Of a DNA stretch of 64,000 nt, positions 20,662-32,584 are shown one piece after another. Under the pieces are notes generated by a model, which saw only the letters and a list, made by a program, of their open reading frames with translations, searched no databases and had not been told where the DNA came from. The position numbers were made by a program, and so were the translations under genes. Each line of letters starts with the position of its first letter. Position 1 is the first letter of the stretch. Source of the DNA: Trametopsis cervina (taxonomy: Eukaryota > Basidiomycota > Agaricomycetes > Polyporales > Irpicaceae); contig MU278352.1 of assembly GCA_022385755.1 (NCBI GenBank), positions 558,001 through 622,000 on the forward strand, read 5' to 3'.

Positions 20662-21183
20662 GCCCTTCTTCACCTTTGACTTATACCTTTAATCACAATG
20701 TTCTTAGCCTTGGTAGTGATAAATCCGCCATGTGATTCATCCAGCCGTCGTACTACCCACCCCTCCCTCTCTTCAATAATCCGTCAGGAGACTGCCAACC
20801 AAATCCATATACAGGCTAATTCTTGGCCTCTATTGCTAAACCGGTTTACTTCCCAGGACGAGCCATAGGCAACTTTGGGAGGCGAAGCTACATCTTCATT
20901 TGATGAGAACCGTTGGGGGCTACCTTGGGACAACATATCGCTCCAAACCATGGTTTTCATTAGACGACGCCATTGCTCATTAGGGATGATGTATCTGCCT
21001 CGTTAAAATCGATATATGCATTATTAGCTATCTTTCACCGTCTTCTCAACGAGTATATATTCCGAAGCAATGCGATTGTAGTGTATGTTGACGGGTCCTT
21101 CCTTTCTACTGCTATAATACAATACGAATGATTGTGAAGATACTGCTACAAAAAAAGACAACGAAAGCTGCGCGAATGCGAAT
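20662..21183. other. Shared 3' flank of family X copy 4 and RAD54
   Basis: The first half is the duplicated X downstream flank. The second half (from about 21000) is the RAD54 3' flank whose copy lies at 18610-18870. The two genes converge here. No separate gene. Confidence 0.6.
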
Positions 21184-24100
21184 CTAGTGGCTGATGTACT
21201 GGAATACAAACGACACCTCGGGTAGGCCAGTCTCCGCGCGCAGAAGATCGTCATGATTATCCCTCAGCTCCGCATTCGTGAAATGATTCCATCTATCGAC
21301 CGGTCAGTTCACGGCTTGATACAAGAGAAAGGAACTGCGTGAGATGACGTACGTGCTCGCGTCGCCGTACAACAGCGCCTGCGACTTGAGGGCCTGCCGG
21401 CCGTTCTTGCACCGCTTGCACTTGAACGTCTCGTGCGTCTCACAGAGCGTGTTCTCGTTGAACAGGAACAGCTTCCGGAGCGCGTCGAGCGAGAAATGGC
21501 GCTCCGTGTCCTCTTTCTCGTCTACGACGCAGGACGAGAGCGCCTGTTTGTTCGCCTGTCGCTGGAAGATCTTCTCCTCGATGGTGCCCGTGGAGATGAA
21601 GCGGTAGACGAAACCTGGTTTACTTGTGAGCGGGAGCCTGCTATTGTGATTGAACGTACTCACATTCTTTCTTCTGACCATCACGCCACACACGTGCCAG
21701 GGCTTGCTGGTCGGCAGCAGGGTTCCAATCTGGCATATAATCAGTAAGGCGATCATGCGCTTCGGTATAATGCATACCGGGGTCAAACAGTATCAATCGG
21801 TTAGCACCGATAAGATTGATACCGCATCCTCCAGCTTTACTACTGAGCAGGAAGATGAACTCTTTGCCTTCTGGATTGTTGAACTGGTCAACAAGCTTCT
21901 GACGCTTGTTCGTGGTCATCGTGCCATCCAGACGGAAATACGGATATCTGACAATGCCTGGTCAGATAATCTGGAACGCTTTTCTACATCGAGCCCCACC
22001 CACTTCTTCGATCGCAACATCTTCTCGAAGATGTCCAGTGTTTGTGTGTAATTGCTGATCAGCACAATCTTGTCGTTCGTCTCCGTCCGTATACGATGCA
22101 GGAATCTACCGCTTGTTAACCGACTGGCACATATATGCACGAATAAGAACGATCCGTACCTCTCCAACACCAAAAACTTGCCACTCCATTCGCAATGCAC
22201 ATCTTGATTGCGACCGCGATCCCGTGCACTTGCGCCCGCACCGCTGAATCCTTCCGGAATTAGATGGTCGGAACCTCGCAAGTCAGAGGGCAAGTCAAGA
22301 AGCTCGGGGTGGTTGCACAGCTTCTTGAGAATGTTGATGGCCTTCAGAGGCTGTGAGTCGATGCCACGCAAGAGTGCTTGGATTTCCGGAGACTTGATGA
22401 AGAGGCGGTACAATTCGAGCTGCAGGTTTGATGGACGACAGAACACTACGTGTTCGTATTTGACGGGCACTAAACACGCGTACATCGTCAATACCCTTGA
22501 GAGAGTCAAGCTACAGAGGTCGCGCTTACAGTATTTGGACAGTAGATCGTTAGTTCGCCGGATGATCAACTTGCTGACCAGTCCACCGAGCTCTTTGAGT
22601 TTCTTCTCACTCTCGGCCTTCATAGCGTCGGACGCATCGACGTCGCGTCCTCGGATGATGACGTTCTCGAAGTTCTTGCGGAAGTCATTTCGCGTGCCGA
22701 GGAAGTTCGGATTTGCAAAGTTAAGCAGCGAGAAGTATTCAGACAGATCGTTCTATCGGCGACATTGATTAACTTTGTTAGCAGATCAAGAATGTACGCC
22801 AACAAACTTACCTGGATGGGGGTACCAGTCAAAATCACTCGACGCTTGACATTCAGCGAGTCAAGAGCTGTGAAGGTCAATGATTCTGGAATGCGCGGAT
22901 TCATGAGGAACTGTGATCGTAAGAAAGCACTGTATGCGAGTGCATACCTGAATTCTTGAGACGATGGCCTTCATCACACAACAGAAGGCCAATGGTGGCA
23001 TTCGCCAAATGGGCTGTTAGTGTTCTCAGAGTTTCGTAGGATACTATCATGACTGCGCAGTGTTAGAGCCGGGGATAGGTGAATGTACGGTATGACGTAC
23101 CTGGTTGTGTAACGTTCCGTCCGTTTGCAGCGACCCAGCGAGCGACTTTCTGCAGCATCTCTGCTTTGGTGCCCCTGCCGTCGATAGCGAGCGTAGCAAT
23201 CGCGTCCTTACCCAGCCATTTGACTGGTGTCACATGAGTATGCGTGAGTGACGGTCCGGCATGAAGTGCTTACCCAGCTCGTTGGCCCAGTTCTGCACCA
23301 AACTTGAGGGGCACGCAATAATACATTTCTCAATACTGGGCTTCCCCGGTCGAGGCGACTGCTTGACCAGCGTCCAGAGCAAGGCGATGCATTGAAGTGT
23401 TTTACCGAGGCCCATCTCATCTGCCATGATACATCCGTACTGGTTTTCTACTACCATGCCCGTTGTGCACCTGTACAAGAACTGGACCCAATATTAGCCA
23501 TTAGAGGTATTCAGAGGAATGGCGGTGCGCACCTTAACACCCTCCACTTGATGGGGACGCAGGACCTTGCTAAGTCTAGGATCAATGACGACAGCGACTT
23601 TCTCCGCGCACTTCTTCTTATCTTTCCCCTCGCCGAGCAGTTGTCGTAAGCTCTTGTGCGGATTGAAGAGACCTGTGTACTTCTCGGCAGCTTCCTTCTC
23701 TAGTCGTTCTTTCTCTTCTTCTTTCAAACGTTCCCTCCGCTCCTCGTCCGTCTCACCGTCGTCAATGGTAGGATCGTAAAGAACGATCGCATGGTCTTGC
23801 ATGGGATCATGCAAAGGACGAGGGATGAGATTGGCCATGGGCCGAATGCCAAGAGCGGTATTGGATACAATCTTGTGTATATACTCTCCATCCGCGTTCC
23901 TAATTGCTGGGATGGCAAACTTGCGAGCGGTCTCGTCGAACGGTTTCACCTTGAAAACAGGGAAATGCTGAATATTGTTGTCTCGAGGGCTCTCGAATCC
24001 GTCCTTGCCACCCTTCTTCTTCTTTGACTTCCTGCCGTCGTCGTCAGAGTCAGAGTCATCTTTACTAGCGTCGGCACCCTTATACGAGACGCGTTTACGT

Positions 24101-24225
24101 TTGCGCTGAGGCTGTTGACGTTGAATGACAAGAGTGGGTGGCTTGAAGGGCTTGCTGATACGATAGCTCTCTTGAAGTCGGTTAACTACCTGCCCATCTG
24201 TCGTCGTTGGCGTTCTTCGCAGCAT
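21184..24225 (-). CDS. RAD54: DNA repair and recombination ATPase Rad54
   Basis: SWI2/SNF2-family translocase that works with Rad51 in homologous recombination in the nucleus. Start at 24225 ([17 protein letters not shown]). An Arg/Lys and Asp/Ser-rich N-terminus is followed by [11 protein letters not shown], motif [12 protein letters not shown] (about 23400-23425), [20 protein letters not shown], motif [11 protein letters not shown] (about 22950-22980), [20 protein letters not shown], then the C-terminal lobe with [30 protein letters not shown] and [10 protein letters not shown]. The protein ends [19 protein letters not shown] then YISH. About a dozen short introns interrupt it. A later upstream in-frame Met is possible but the chosen start lies after the last strong splice-like discontinuity. 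Its 3' end is partially duplicated at 18610-18905. Confidence 0.95.
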
Positions 24226-24330
24226 CGCTGCAGATACTGCGTCCTGAAACCCAATGAAAAGAAAGAAAGAAAGATTGGATGCTATCGACACAGGTGGACA
24301 GACTGGACAGAGAGGCCGGAACCGGTGACA

Positions 24331-24399
24331 AACGCGCTCTGCGCGCGCGTGTCCGTCATCACGTGCCCGTGGTTGCACACTGCTAAAGCACTTCGCCGC
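24331..24399 (+). repeat. Imperfect direct repeat, left member
   Basis: aacgcgctctgcgcgcgcgtgtccgtc-type sequence with tcatcacgtg and cacttcgccgc. It recurs at 25445-25515 and together with it brackets family X copy 5. Lies in the RAD54 promoter. Confidence 0.6.
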
Positions 24400-24424
24400 G
24401 ACGCGGACGACCACTCGACTGACG

Positions 24425-25085
24425 ATGCAGCTGTCCTCTGGTCTCGAAATTGCATCTGAGGTTCTATTTGCACTCAAGAATGACCACCCTTATACCAAAG
24501 ATGTCGGTATACACTTGTACGGACTGACCAGTGAACTAATTGTTGAAGTTGGATTGAAAGCGCTGCAGCCGATTTCGACACGCTAACTTCCTGCTTATTT
24601 AGATCAATATGTAGCAGTAAAATACAACGCCGAGCCTCCGCTCCTCAAGTGCGGGTGGCGCATTAGGCCTTCAGATCTCATCGAAGTCATCATAAAGCAT
24701 TTCCGTGAGGATGTGGTCTATGGCTATGGGGGTTACGGGCACCTGTTTGACGACGATCATCCTGAATGACAAGACGGTTCTAAACAACTTTGCCCTTCTC
24801 TCGGTGCACCCTTCGATGGTTGGATGAGGCCAGCGGTCTGCAAGAAACTTGGATTGAATGACCCGGAGATCGTAGAGTTCAGTAGGCTCTGGGATCAAGA
24901 TGTCATGGAGGGCTGCGGATTTATAGTTGGAAACAACTTCGACGGTATGATTATAATTGACGACAAGTCGATCGTTAGGGTCCGGAATTCTTCTATTTCG
25001 AGGGCGAGCCTAAGTGGTATCTTGATAACCATGAATGGTGCTACCAGAAGAACAATCCGGAGAGGCCAACCATCTTGAAGGAGTG
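24425..25085 (+). pseudogene. Family X copy 5, dead
   Basis: Exon 1 (24425-24502) is open and encodes LSSGLEIASEVLFALKN. The intron has lost its acceptor AG (gaagttg|gat), and exon 2 opens with GAT TGA where intact copies have GAT TGG. Further stops are CAA to TAA near 24583 and TGG to TGA in the HPEW motif (about 24768). A small insertion (GMIIIDD near 24945) and a frameshift near 24990 (ggaattcttc) break the end. Downstream flank to about 25210 is still recognisably the family X flank. It separates the RAD54 promoter from the chromodomain gene. Confidence 0.85.
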
Positions 25086-25444
25086 AGACCCTTCGTTGTC
25101 TTCGAGCTATACCGTTGCTCGCAAGTTTCTTAGTCTCAGTAATGCTGAAATCACCATATGATTCATTCGGCTGTCGTACTGCTCATATTTACAACTCTTC
25201 GGAATCGATTAGGAAGACGTCGGCCGAATGCACATCTGGACTCAAGCTTAGTTCTCATTGCTGAGGTATAGATGCCGCATGAAGCGTGATACACACGTTA
25301 ACATATCTGTGCCTCATCGACTGAAATAACTAGTGCACTGCTTGAGAGGAGAATCTGCTCAGGGCACCATTCTGCGAGTAATCTGGAGCCGTCGTGTTTA
25401 GAAGAGTGTCGCGACTGGCGAGTATGTAACCAGACCTGATGTCC

Positions 25445-25515
25445 AACGCGCTGCAACACGCGCGTGTCTCTCATCACGTGTCCGTGACCACCAGACGCCC
25501 ATACCACTTCGCCGC
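25445..25515 (+). repeat. Imperfect direct repeat, right member
   Basis: aacgcgctgcaacacgcgcgtgtctc with tcatcacgtg and cacttcgccgcc; counterpart of 24331-24399. It lies 67 bases upstream of the chromodomain start codon and contains a CACGTG E-box-like core. Confidence 0.6.
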
Positions 25516-25581
25516 CTTGAAGGCGTCTCGAGCCTCAGTTTACCCTCCAATCACGAGAAGGTCCAGCACGCCCGCACCGAC

Positions 25582-28358
25582 ATGACCGACAAGGAGGGAG
25601 AGTATGAAGTCGGTATGTGATTCGCTAGCTTATTGAGTCCTACTCTAAGTGGCGGTTGCAGAGTCAATCACTCGTGCCCAGGTAGTGAAGAAGGGCAGAA
25701 AGAAAGTATGGGTGAGTGTCACGCTGCTAACTTCACTGTGGCTTGTTGCCTGATGCAATTTGTCAGATGTACGATGTAAAGGTGCATACCAATATCTTCA
25801 ACAACTCTAGCATGCTCTGAACATGGTTGTTTGCAGTGGAAAGGTTACGGATTTGCAGACAATACGTGAGCACTCTTTCAGCCGTCCGACTTTCGTGCTG
25901 AGCGTATGCATAATTCCTCCTTGTGCCACAAAACGTGCGCTACCTCTAGCTGGGAACCTATCACGAGCTTCACAGACAGCGAAGTTGTCGACACGTTTTG
26001 GGGCCGTGTGAAAGACCGGCGAGACCGCAACAACATGGAGTTGTTCAAAGTGGAAGAAATCGTTGCTCCTTCAGGACCGCCTCCCAGTGAGTCTTATATA
26101 AAGTGTGTGCACCTTGCCATTACTCATTTAAACAGAGATGAAGTCAAAGGGCAAACAGAAGGCGGCTCCCCCGGAACCAGCTCGACGCTCAAAGCCTCAG
26201 GTTCCTAACGACGAGATCATTGAAGACTCCGAAGGAGAAGCTCAAATAACAAACGACAACCAACCTTCAGGGTCAAAAACGCGCAAACGGCGGAGCCCTT
26301 CACTCGAGATACAGGAGGCTCCGCCTGTCAAGCGACGCCGTGGGCGGGCTGCCAAAGATGTTGAACCTGTAGATGAACCTGCGAGCGCGTCCGCACCACT
26401 CAGAACCGCCAAAAAGCCACCTACCACCAAGATTCCGCGAATTCCTGCGCTCAAAACGAAACCAAAAACGTCAGAACCATCCGCTTCGAAGAATCAGTCA
26501 GCGGCCTCACAGCGGTCCAACAAGCGAGGGAAACGTGTACCGAAAGAGCCGACACCAGATGAAGGCCCCCCTCCCGATTACGCGCGCGACAGCTCTAGCG
26601 AAGTGGACCGAGCACTCGTTATAGAGAGCATCGACGATGTTGCGCTGGAGCCGTTAGATATGACGGGATTGTTCATGGGCGAAGACGTTGTTATGCGCGA
26701 AGAGCCCTCGACATCGGATCCAGTCGTGCCCGCTCCGCCTGTCGCTGAGCCTCAGATTCTTCGCGAGACCAAAGTTCCTGCTCACCGAGCCGCTCAACCT
26801 CGGGTCAAGGCGATCGATGATTCTTTCACTTCTCAGAGCGGGCTCGCAACAAAAGCATCTATCGCACGTAGGGAGGTCGGAGGCTTATCTAATGGCAATC
26901 GAGGTGCTCCCAAGCCACGTTCCTCGGTTTTGACACGCAAATCGGGCCACGCCGATTCCTCAAGCCCTTTCACAGCCAGCACAACCCTCTTGACGCCAGG
27001 CGACAACGATAGCTCTATAACCATCAGACAGCAGATGCCTACCCTACTACTTTCTACAGAAAAGAATCCTTTTGAGGTTATCGACGTCGATGTGGACAGC
27101 GCTGATGTATCGAACGTCGACGGAACCCCCGGCGAGTCGCAGAATAATGCTGTCCCGACGGCGCGAGAGGTTCTGGAGCTGGCCGGGATGGATAGTGCTA
27201 TGGCAAACACTCTTCCTGACTATGAAGGTGAATCCGATAGGGACGCTGAGGGAGAAAGTGATCACGAAGGCCTTACACATGATATTGGCTTCATAGCGGC
27301 GACCGACGCGACTACGGAGCCCCAAGAACCCCAGACACAGCAAGACGAGCCTTCTGCTCCAGTAACACTCACCGCGGACCAGCCGATAGGGGACGCCCTC
27401 GCTACCTCAGACGGATTGTCAGCTGTCGTAGTAATGCCAGTCGCAGAAAAGTCAGGCTTCGCGCTCTAGCTTACTACACCATCCGCTCATCACCCGTTTG
27501 ATTTGTCTAGGCCAGAAACCGTTGTCGTGATACCGAAACCATTGATAAACCCTCCTACTGCCCTCATCGGCCGTGGGGGTAGTGGGAGCCTTAATGGCTC
27601 TGCGAATGCAGCATGGAAGCAGACCACTATATTCGGCCCTCTGTGAGTGCCTCTGGTAGTTGTACAAGATAGCCGAGCTCACGTTTAATGCTAAATGCTT
27701 AGCACTGGGTCTGCACGCAGTCTGCCTCCAACTCCGATTGACGGACCAAATGCATCGTGAGTACTTAAACTGACCTCGTTGATGGATGTTCCTTCTGATT
27801 TACTGCTCTCGTAGTCCTGAGACACCCTCGACTCCTACACTAACAGTTGTTCTTGGCCATTCTATGAGTATACCTGTCCTACTCAAGGATATTCATCCCC
27901 CGAAGTCGTCGAGTATGAAGCCACTGAACTCATTTGTCACCAATGTACCCGGAGGTCCGCCAGGAAAGTTCTATAAGGGAGAAAATGCTACCAAATTGGT
28001 TGACGCGTTTGGGGCGGAGGGATCATGCGCCAGGATTGCTCTTGAGAGCGCGACTGAGGACCAGAAGCAGAACTTTGAACGGTTCGGTAGTGTGCTAAAA
28101 GCGGATGGAGTGGTGAGTGTTTACGATAGGAATTCTGTGGTTATTGTGCTGACTTCGTATGATTTACAGTTCCTTGCCATGGTGAACTCACACCTGCTCG
28201 CATTCTCGTCTTCCGAAAATGTAGAACTGAGCACAAAGCTGGGCATGTCGCCGAACTTGATTGGGTTGGGTGCCAATATTCTGGTGGCAGAGGTTGTGAT
28301 TGAGAATGACATGCTCTACTTCGAGGTGATGAGCAGTGCTGAGGATGAGCGGTGGTGA
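25582..28358 (+). CDS. Chromodomain protein with long disordered middle and novel C-terminal domain
   Basis: Likely a chromatin reader. The first five small exons build a chromodomain: YEVESITRAQVVKKG, KKVWMYDVKWKGYGFADNTW, EPITSF, with the usual aromatic residues that cage methyl-lysine. A large exon (from about 26137) encodes a Ser/Pro/Lys/Arg-rich region containing KTRKRRSP, PVKRRRGRAAK and SNKRGKRVPK, basic clusters like nuclear localisation or AT-hook-like signals, and later acidic EGESDRDAEGESD. After an intron starting near 27447 (gtcagg...gtctag), small exons lead to a C-terminal block with GHSMSIPVLLKDIHPPKSSS, KFYKGENATKLVDAFG and LGMSPNLIGLGANILVAE. That block has clear secondary-structure character but no family I recognise. 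Confidence 0.82.
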
Positions 28359-28567
28359 ACTATGGTCTTGAGCGACCCACCCTATATTATCTTCGTGTCA
28401 TATCTCCCATGCGTCTTAGGTATCTGCCATCTATTTTAGTCGAGTTATTATCATAATTTAGAACTCTATCAAGACGACGTCTCAATGATAGTTGTTTTAT
28501 TAGCCATCGTTGAGCCCCTCTCAGTATGCGGTCAGAACAGTCGCGCCTGAGCGCGCTTTGATCCGTC

Positions 28568-30114
28568 ATGTTGCGAGTTGCTTTCCGCCTTCACGTACCG
28601 CGTCTGCGACACGTCCAAAACTTCTCATGGACGGCCTATCGCCTGGCTCAGCAGGCCAGTGACAGAAGGGCTGATGTGCTCGGTTCGCTGGAGCAGTCTC
28701 CGATTGTGCAGGCCGTCTCCAGACGGATGCAACGTCGGACAGAGTTGCAGTCGCAGGTAAACCATTCACGGAAACCTACTGTGTCGCGCATATTATAATG
28801 CTCTCACTTTCAGCTCACCGAGGCCTTGAACACGCCGGAGGACAAAGACCGCATGAAGCAGATCTCAATGCTGGAGCCTCTGCGGACGGCATGGGAGGAA
28901 TGGGAGAGCACGAAAGATGTATGTAAACCTCCTTGTATGCCCTCGGCGCACCGCTTGACGAATCGGTGTAGTAGCTTCTTCAAGAGACGACTGTCCTGCT
29001 CGAAGATCCCGACCCGGCGATGCGCTCGTTGGCCGGCGAGGAGTACAGCGAGTTGGTGTCCAAGCTGTCGTCCATAGCGCAAGAGACCTTCCCAGCACTC
29101 CTCGTCCCGCCGTCAGAGACAGCTGAGCTATCTGCTATGGTAGAGATCAAGGCTGGCGTGGGAGGTAGCGAGGCTGCACTGTTTGTTGGGGATATGGTGA
29201 GGATGTACACGGCTGCGGCGGGGCATCTTGGGTGGAAGGCTGTTTTGGTATCGAGTAATGTCACGGAGAATGGTGGATCTAAGGAGGCGATGTTGGAGGT
29301 TAAGGGGGAGAAGGCGTATGATACGCTGAGGTGGGAGACGGGTGTGCATAGGGTACAGAGGGTACCCGCCACGGAGGCGAGTGGGCGTGTGCACACGAGT
29401 ACGGTCACTGTTCTGGTATGTTCTTGCATGTTGCATCGCTGTTTGTAACTGACTAGCGTCGGATAAACTTCAGGTTCTCCCTTTGGAGGAGGATAATGGC
29501 CAGGAAGTCAAAGATGATCTTTTCACTATGGATGAAATCAAGCTAGAAGTGATGCGTTCTCGTGGGGCTGGTGGACAGGTGCGTCTCGCGGCTACAACTT
29601 AATACTTACCTCTGACGTCCTTTCTAGCACGTCAACAAAACAGAATCAGCCGTTCGCCTGACGCATATACCGACTGGTATCACTGTCTCAATGCAAGATG
29701 AACGTAGTCAACATCAAGTACGTCATTTTCCCATTTCAAAGTCATGTCCGCGTCTTACTGGCGTTTGTAGAACCGTCGCAAGGCTTTCCAAGTGCTCCGA
29801 GCGCGACTAATGGATCGGAAGATTATACGAGAGATGACCGATCGGCGTGACATGCGTCGGAGCCTAGTGAAAGGCGCAGACCGAAGTGAAAAAGTGAGGA
29901 CGTACAACTACACCCAGGCAAGTTTTAGCTTCTACTTTCCGCCATTTCCTACATGACTTACTTTGCTACCTAGGATCGTGTGACCGACCATAGGCTTGGA
30001 ATGTCTATCATGAACATTGATTCTGTGATGGAGGGTGACGCTCTCCAAGAATTTCTTGTAGGGTTGGGCCGCAAACATCAGGAAGATCTTTTGGAGGAAG
30101 CCGCACACTCATAG
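28568..30114 (+). CDS. MRF1: Mitochondrial peptide chain release factor 1
   Basis: Class I release factor that terminates translation on mitochondrial ribosomes at UAA/UAG. The basic N-terminus ([20 protein letters not shown]) looks like a mitochondrial presequence. The codon-recognition PAT motif appears in [17 protein letters not shown] and the catalytic GGQ in [20 protein letters not shown] (about 29560-29660, split by an intron after GGQ). The C-terminus has [12 protein letters not shown] and [21 protein letters not shown] see about seven exons with short introns, all consistent with the family. Confidence 0.95.
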
Positions 30115-30344
30115 CTTTGTACATAGTCGATGCATTAATTCTGATTGGCCTATTGTAATACACTCTCGATCTCATACGTCAGACGACCGTGGATAAAACG
30201 AGTGCAGCAATGACCGTCTGTTGACTCGACTATCGCTATCGCTGGGCGCTTCTTCTCCTGTGCCAAACGATCCGGTTCAAGCCTGCTGTCGGTCTCTACT
30301 CTCCCATCCCTTCTCTCACGTCCCAGTCGTCTCGAACGACGTCC

Positions 30345-32368
30345 ATGACCTATCTTATGTCGCTGAGCGATTTTCTCGGTTACGCTTCGATAGGATGCTG
30401 GCTTGGTGCACAATTTCCGTGAGTATTCGAGTCTTAAATATCGTTTCGCCGACCCATCCCCGTATGGACGGTGTCAATACGATGTCTCTACATTGCGTTA
30501 TATACGCCATCCCCTCGCCACCTTGCCGTCACTGACGACCGCAACTACAGACAGGTACTCGAGAACCACCGACGTCGCTCGGTTGACGGCCTGGCATGGC
30601 CCTTTCTCGCAAACTGGCTTTTAGGTAAACGCGTCTATCCGTCCGGCTCATCGTACGACCAGCCCTGCTGACCTCGAGCTGTCGTACACTGCATATTTGG
30701 TCGCATCCAGGGGACATCTCGAATCTGGTGGGATGCATCCTCACGCATCAGCTGCCCTTCCAGGTGCGTGGCTGGCTGCGCAGTGTGACGCTGTATTGCA
30801 TTCAAAAGTTCTCATGATGATCTACCATTCACTCAGACCTACCTCGCCATCTACTTCTGTTTTGTCGACGTCACCCTCGTCGGACAGTACATTTACTACA
30901 GATCAACTGCGAAGCCGACGCCATTCCCCGGTCGATCTCGAACCACATCTTCTGCTACCGTTACCAGGCGGATTTCGGTCGAACGACCCCCAACACACTA
31001 CCGGGCGCTATCAAATGTTGCGGCCAACGTAGCAGCGGCAGCAGCGCTTGCAGCTCAGCAAGAAGAGCACACTCGGTGGCGACAAAGCCAGCATCTGACT
31101 GTGGAACCCCGCTTCTCGCCTCTGAACGTTGAGGCCGAGGACGATGATGACGAAGTAGATGAAGACGCCCTCGCGCGGCTCGCCGACAGCTTCCATTCCG
31201 AGGGCGGTCGGGGGAGTCAGAAGAAGGTGACGTGGAGTGGGAGCCGTGAGCGAAGGGGAAGAGGCGGCAGCTTGGGGCGAAGTCATTCACGACCGCTAAT
31301 GTCCCCAATTACACGCATGAATTCCCAAGGTCAGATGCCTGTGTCGCCCATCCTACCCGCCCAAGACTACGACTACAACAGCCGTGGTAGGGCAGCCTTG
31401 CGGGATGGAGCGCACGACGAAACACAGCCTGCTGAGTCTGTTGCGCAACGACGGAGTTCCCGAGCGAGCAGGAAAGGCGCGGGAATGGTGTTTTTGAGTG
31501 TGTGGGCATTGTTCAGCGTGGGGTCGATGGTGGATAGTGGTCGGGGGAGGGGGAAGATGGGGGTAGGCCGCGTCCTGGTCAGCCGTGATATAAACCCAAC
31601 CAAGGTTGCGCCGGCTGCATCGGAAGATCCCATGCGTATGGTGGTTGATAGACAGACGAATGCTGAAGGGGACGCGGCTATGGCGTTTGAAAACCTCCAG
31701 TTCGTGGGCGAGACGTCACCATCAGACCCTCCAGAAGATGAAGGCCCTGGAACGGACTATATCATTGGACGCATCTCGGCATGGGTGTGCACGACCTTGT
31801 ATCTTACGTCTCGGCTACCTCAGATCTGGAAGAACGTGCGTCTCGTCTCGCCCACATGCGTTGATTATTCACTGACCATTTGTTACTCTTTCAGTACGCT
31901 AGAAAGTCTGTAGAGGTGAGCGCTGGGATAATAACCTCAAATCTGCAGAGCTAACCGATGGTACTTCAGGGTTTATCGATTTCGCTCTTTGTATTCGCAT
32001 TCCTGGGGAATTTTCTCTATGTTTCCTCCATCCTCACATCTCCCAAGCTCAGCCTTCCGGAACACGAAGCCAGCGCATTCCTCCGCGAAAGCATACCGTA
32101 AGCCATGAAACCCCGTCGACAAACAAAACACCCCGCTAACTCGCATCTCAGATACCTACTCGGAAGTGGTGGAACTCTCATGTTCGACATAACGATCGTC
32201 ACTCAGTCATTCCTATACCGACCGAAGCCTCACGTGCGCGGGAGGCGCTTGTCCCGCTCACATGAAGAAGAGGAAGGCCTGCTCAGTGCTGGCGCCACTG
32301 GTGCAGACGATCCTTCTACGCCGTCTCGAAGGCGGCTACCCACCGGCGCAACTCAAGAGGGCGCATAA
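30345..32368 (+). CDS. PQ-loop repeat membrane protein, Ypq/PQLC2-like vacuolar amino acid transporter
   Basis: Family members export cationic amino acids across the vacuolar or lysosomal membrane. Two PQ-loop repeats flank a long soluble insert: the first is GYASIGCWLGAQFPQVLENH followed by RRRSVDGLAWPFL, and the second is WVCTTLYLTSRLPQIWKN, then YARKSVEGLSISLFVFAFLG. Seven membrane segments are expected. The cytosolic insert is unusually long (residues ~100-370), with acidic DDDDEVDEDA and many Ser/Arg motifs, possible phosphorylation sites. The start at 30345 is chosen because the first exon directly encodes the first PQ-loop helix; introns at about 30419, 30625, 30762, 31840, 31915 and 32100 keep the frame. 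Confidence 0.88.
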
Positions 32369-32584
32369 CAGAGTGGTTTGATCATTTGGGACTTCGTGTG
32401 CCTCTGCATCTACATGTATTTATCCACATCATAGCATTGTATTATTAATTGCATGTGTCTTGGGCGGTACGTGTCGCTCGCCCCTCTGAGAAAAGAGAGA
32501 AAGAAAAGAAGCATCGTTGACTGTGGTAAAGCTGGTTTGTATCCCTCATCATCCTCACATGGACAAGCATTCTCACAACTTTCA

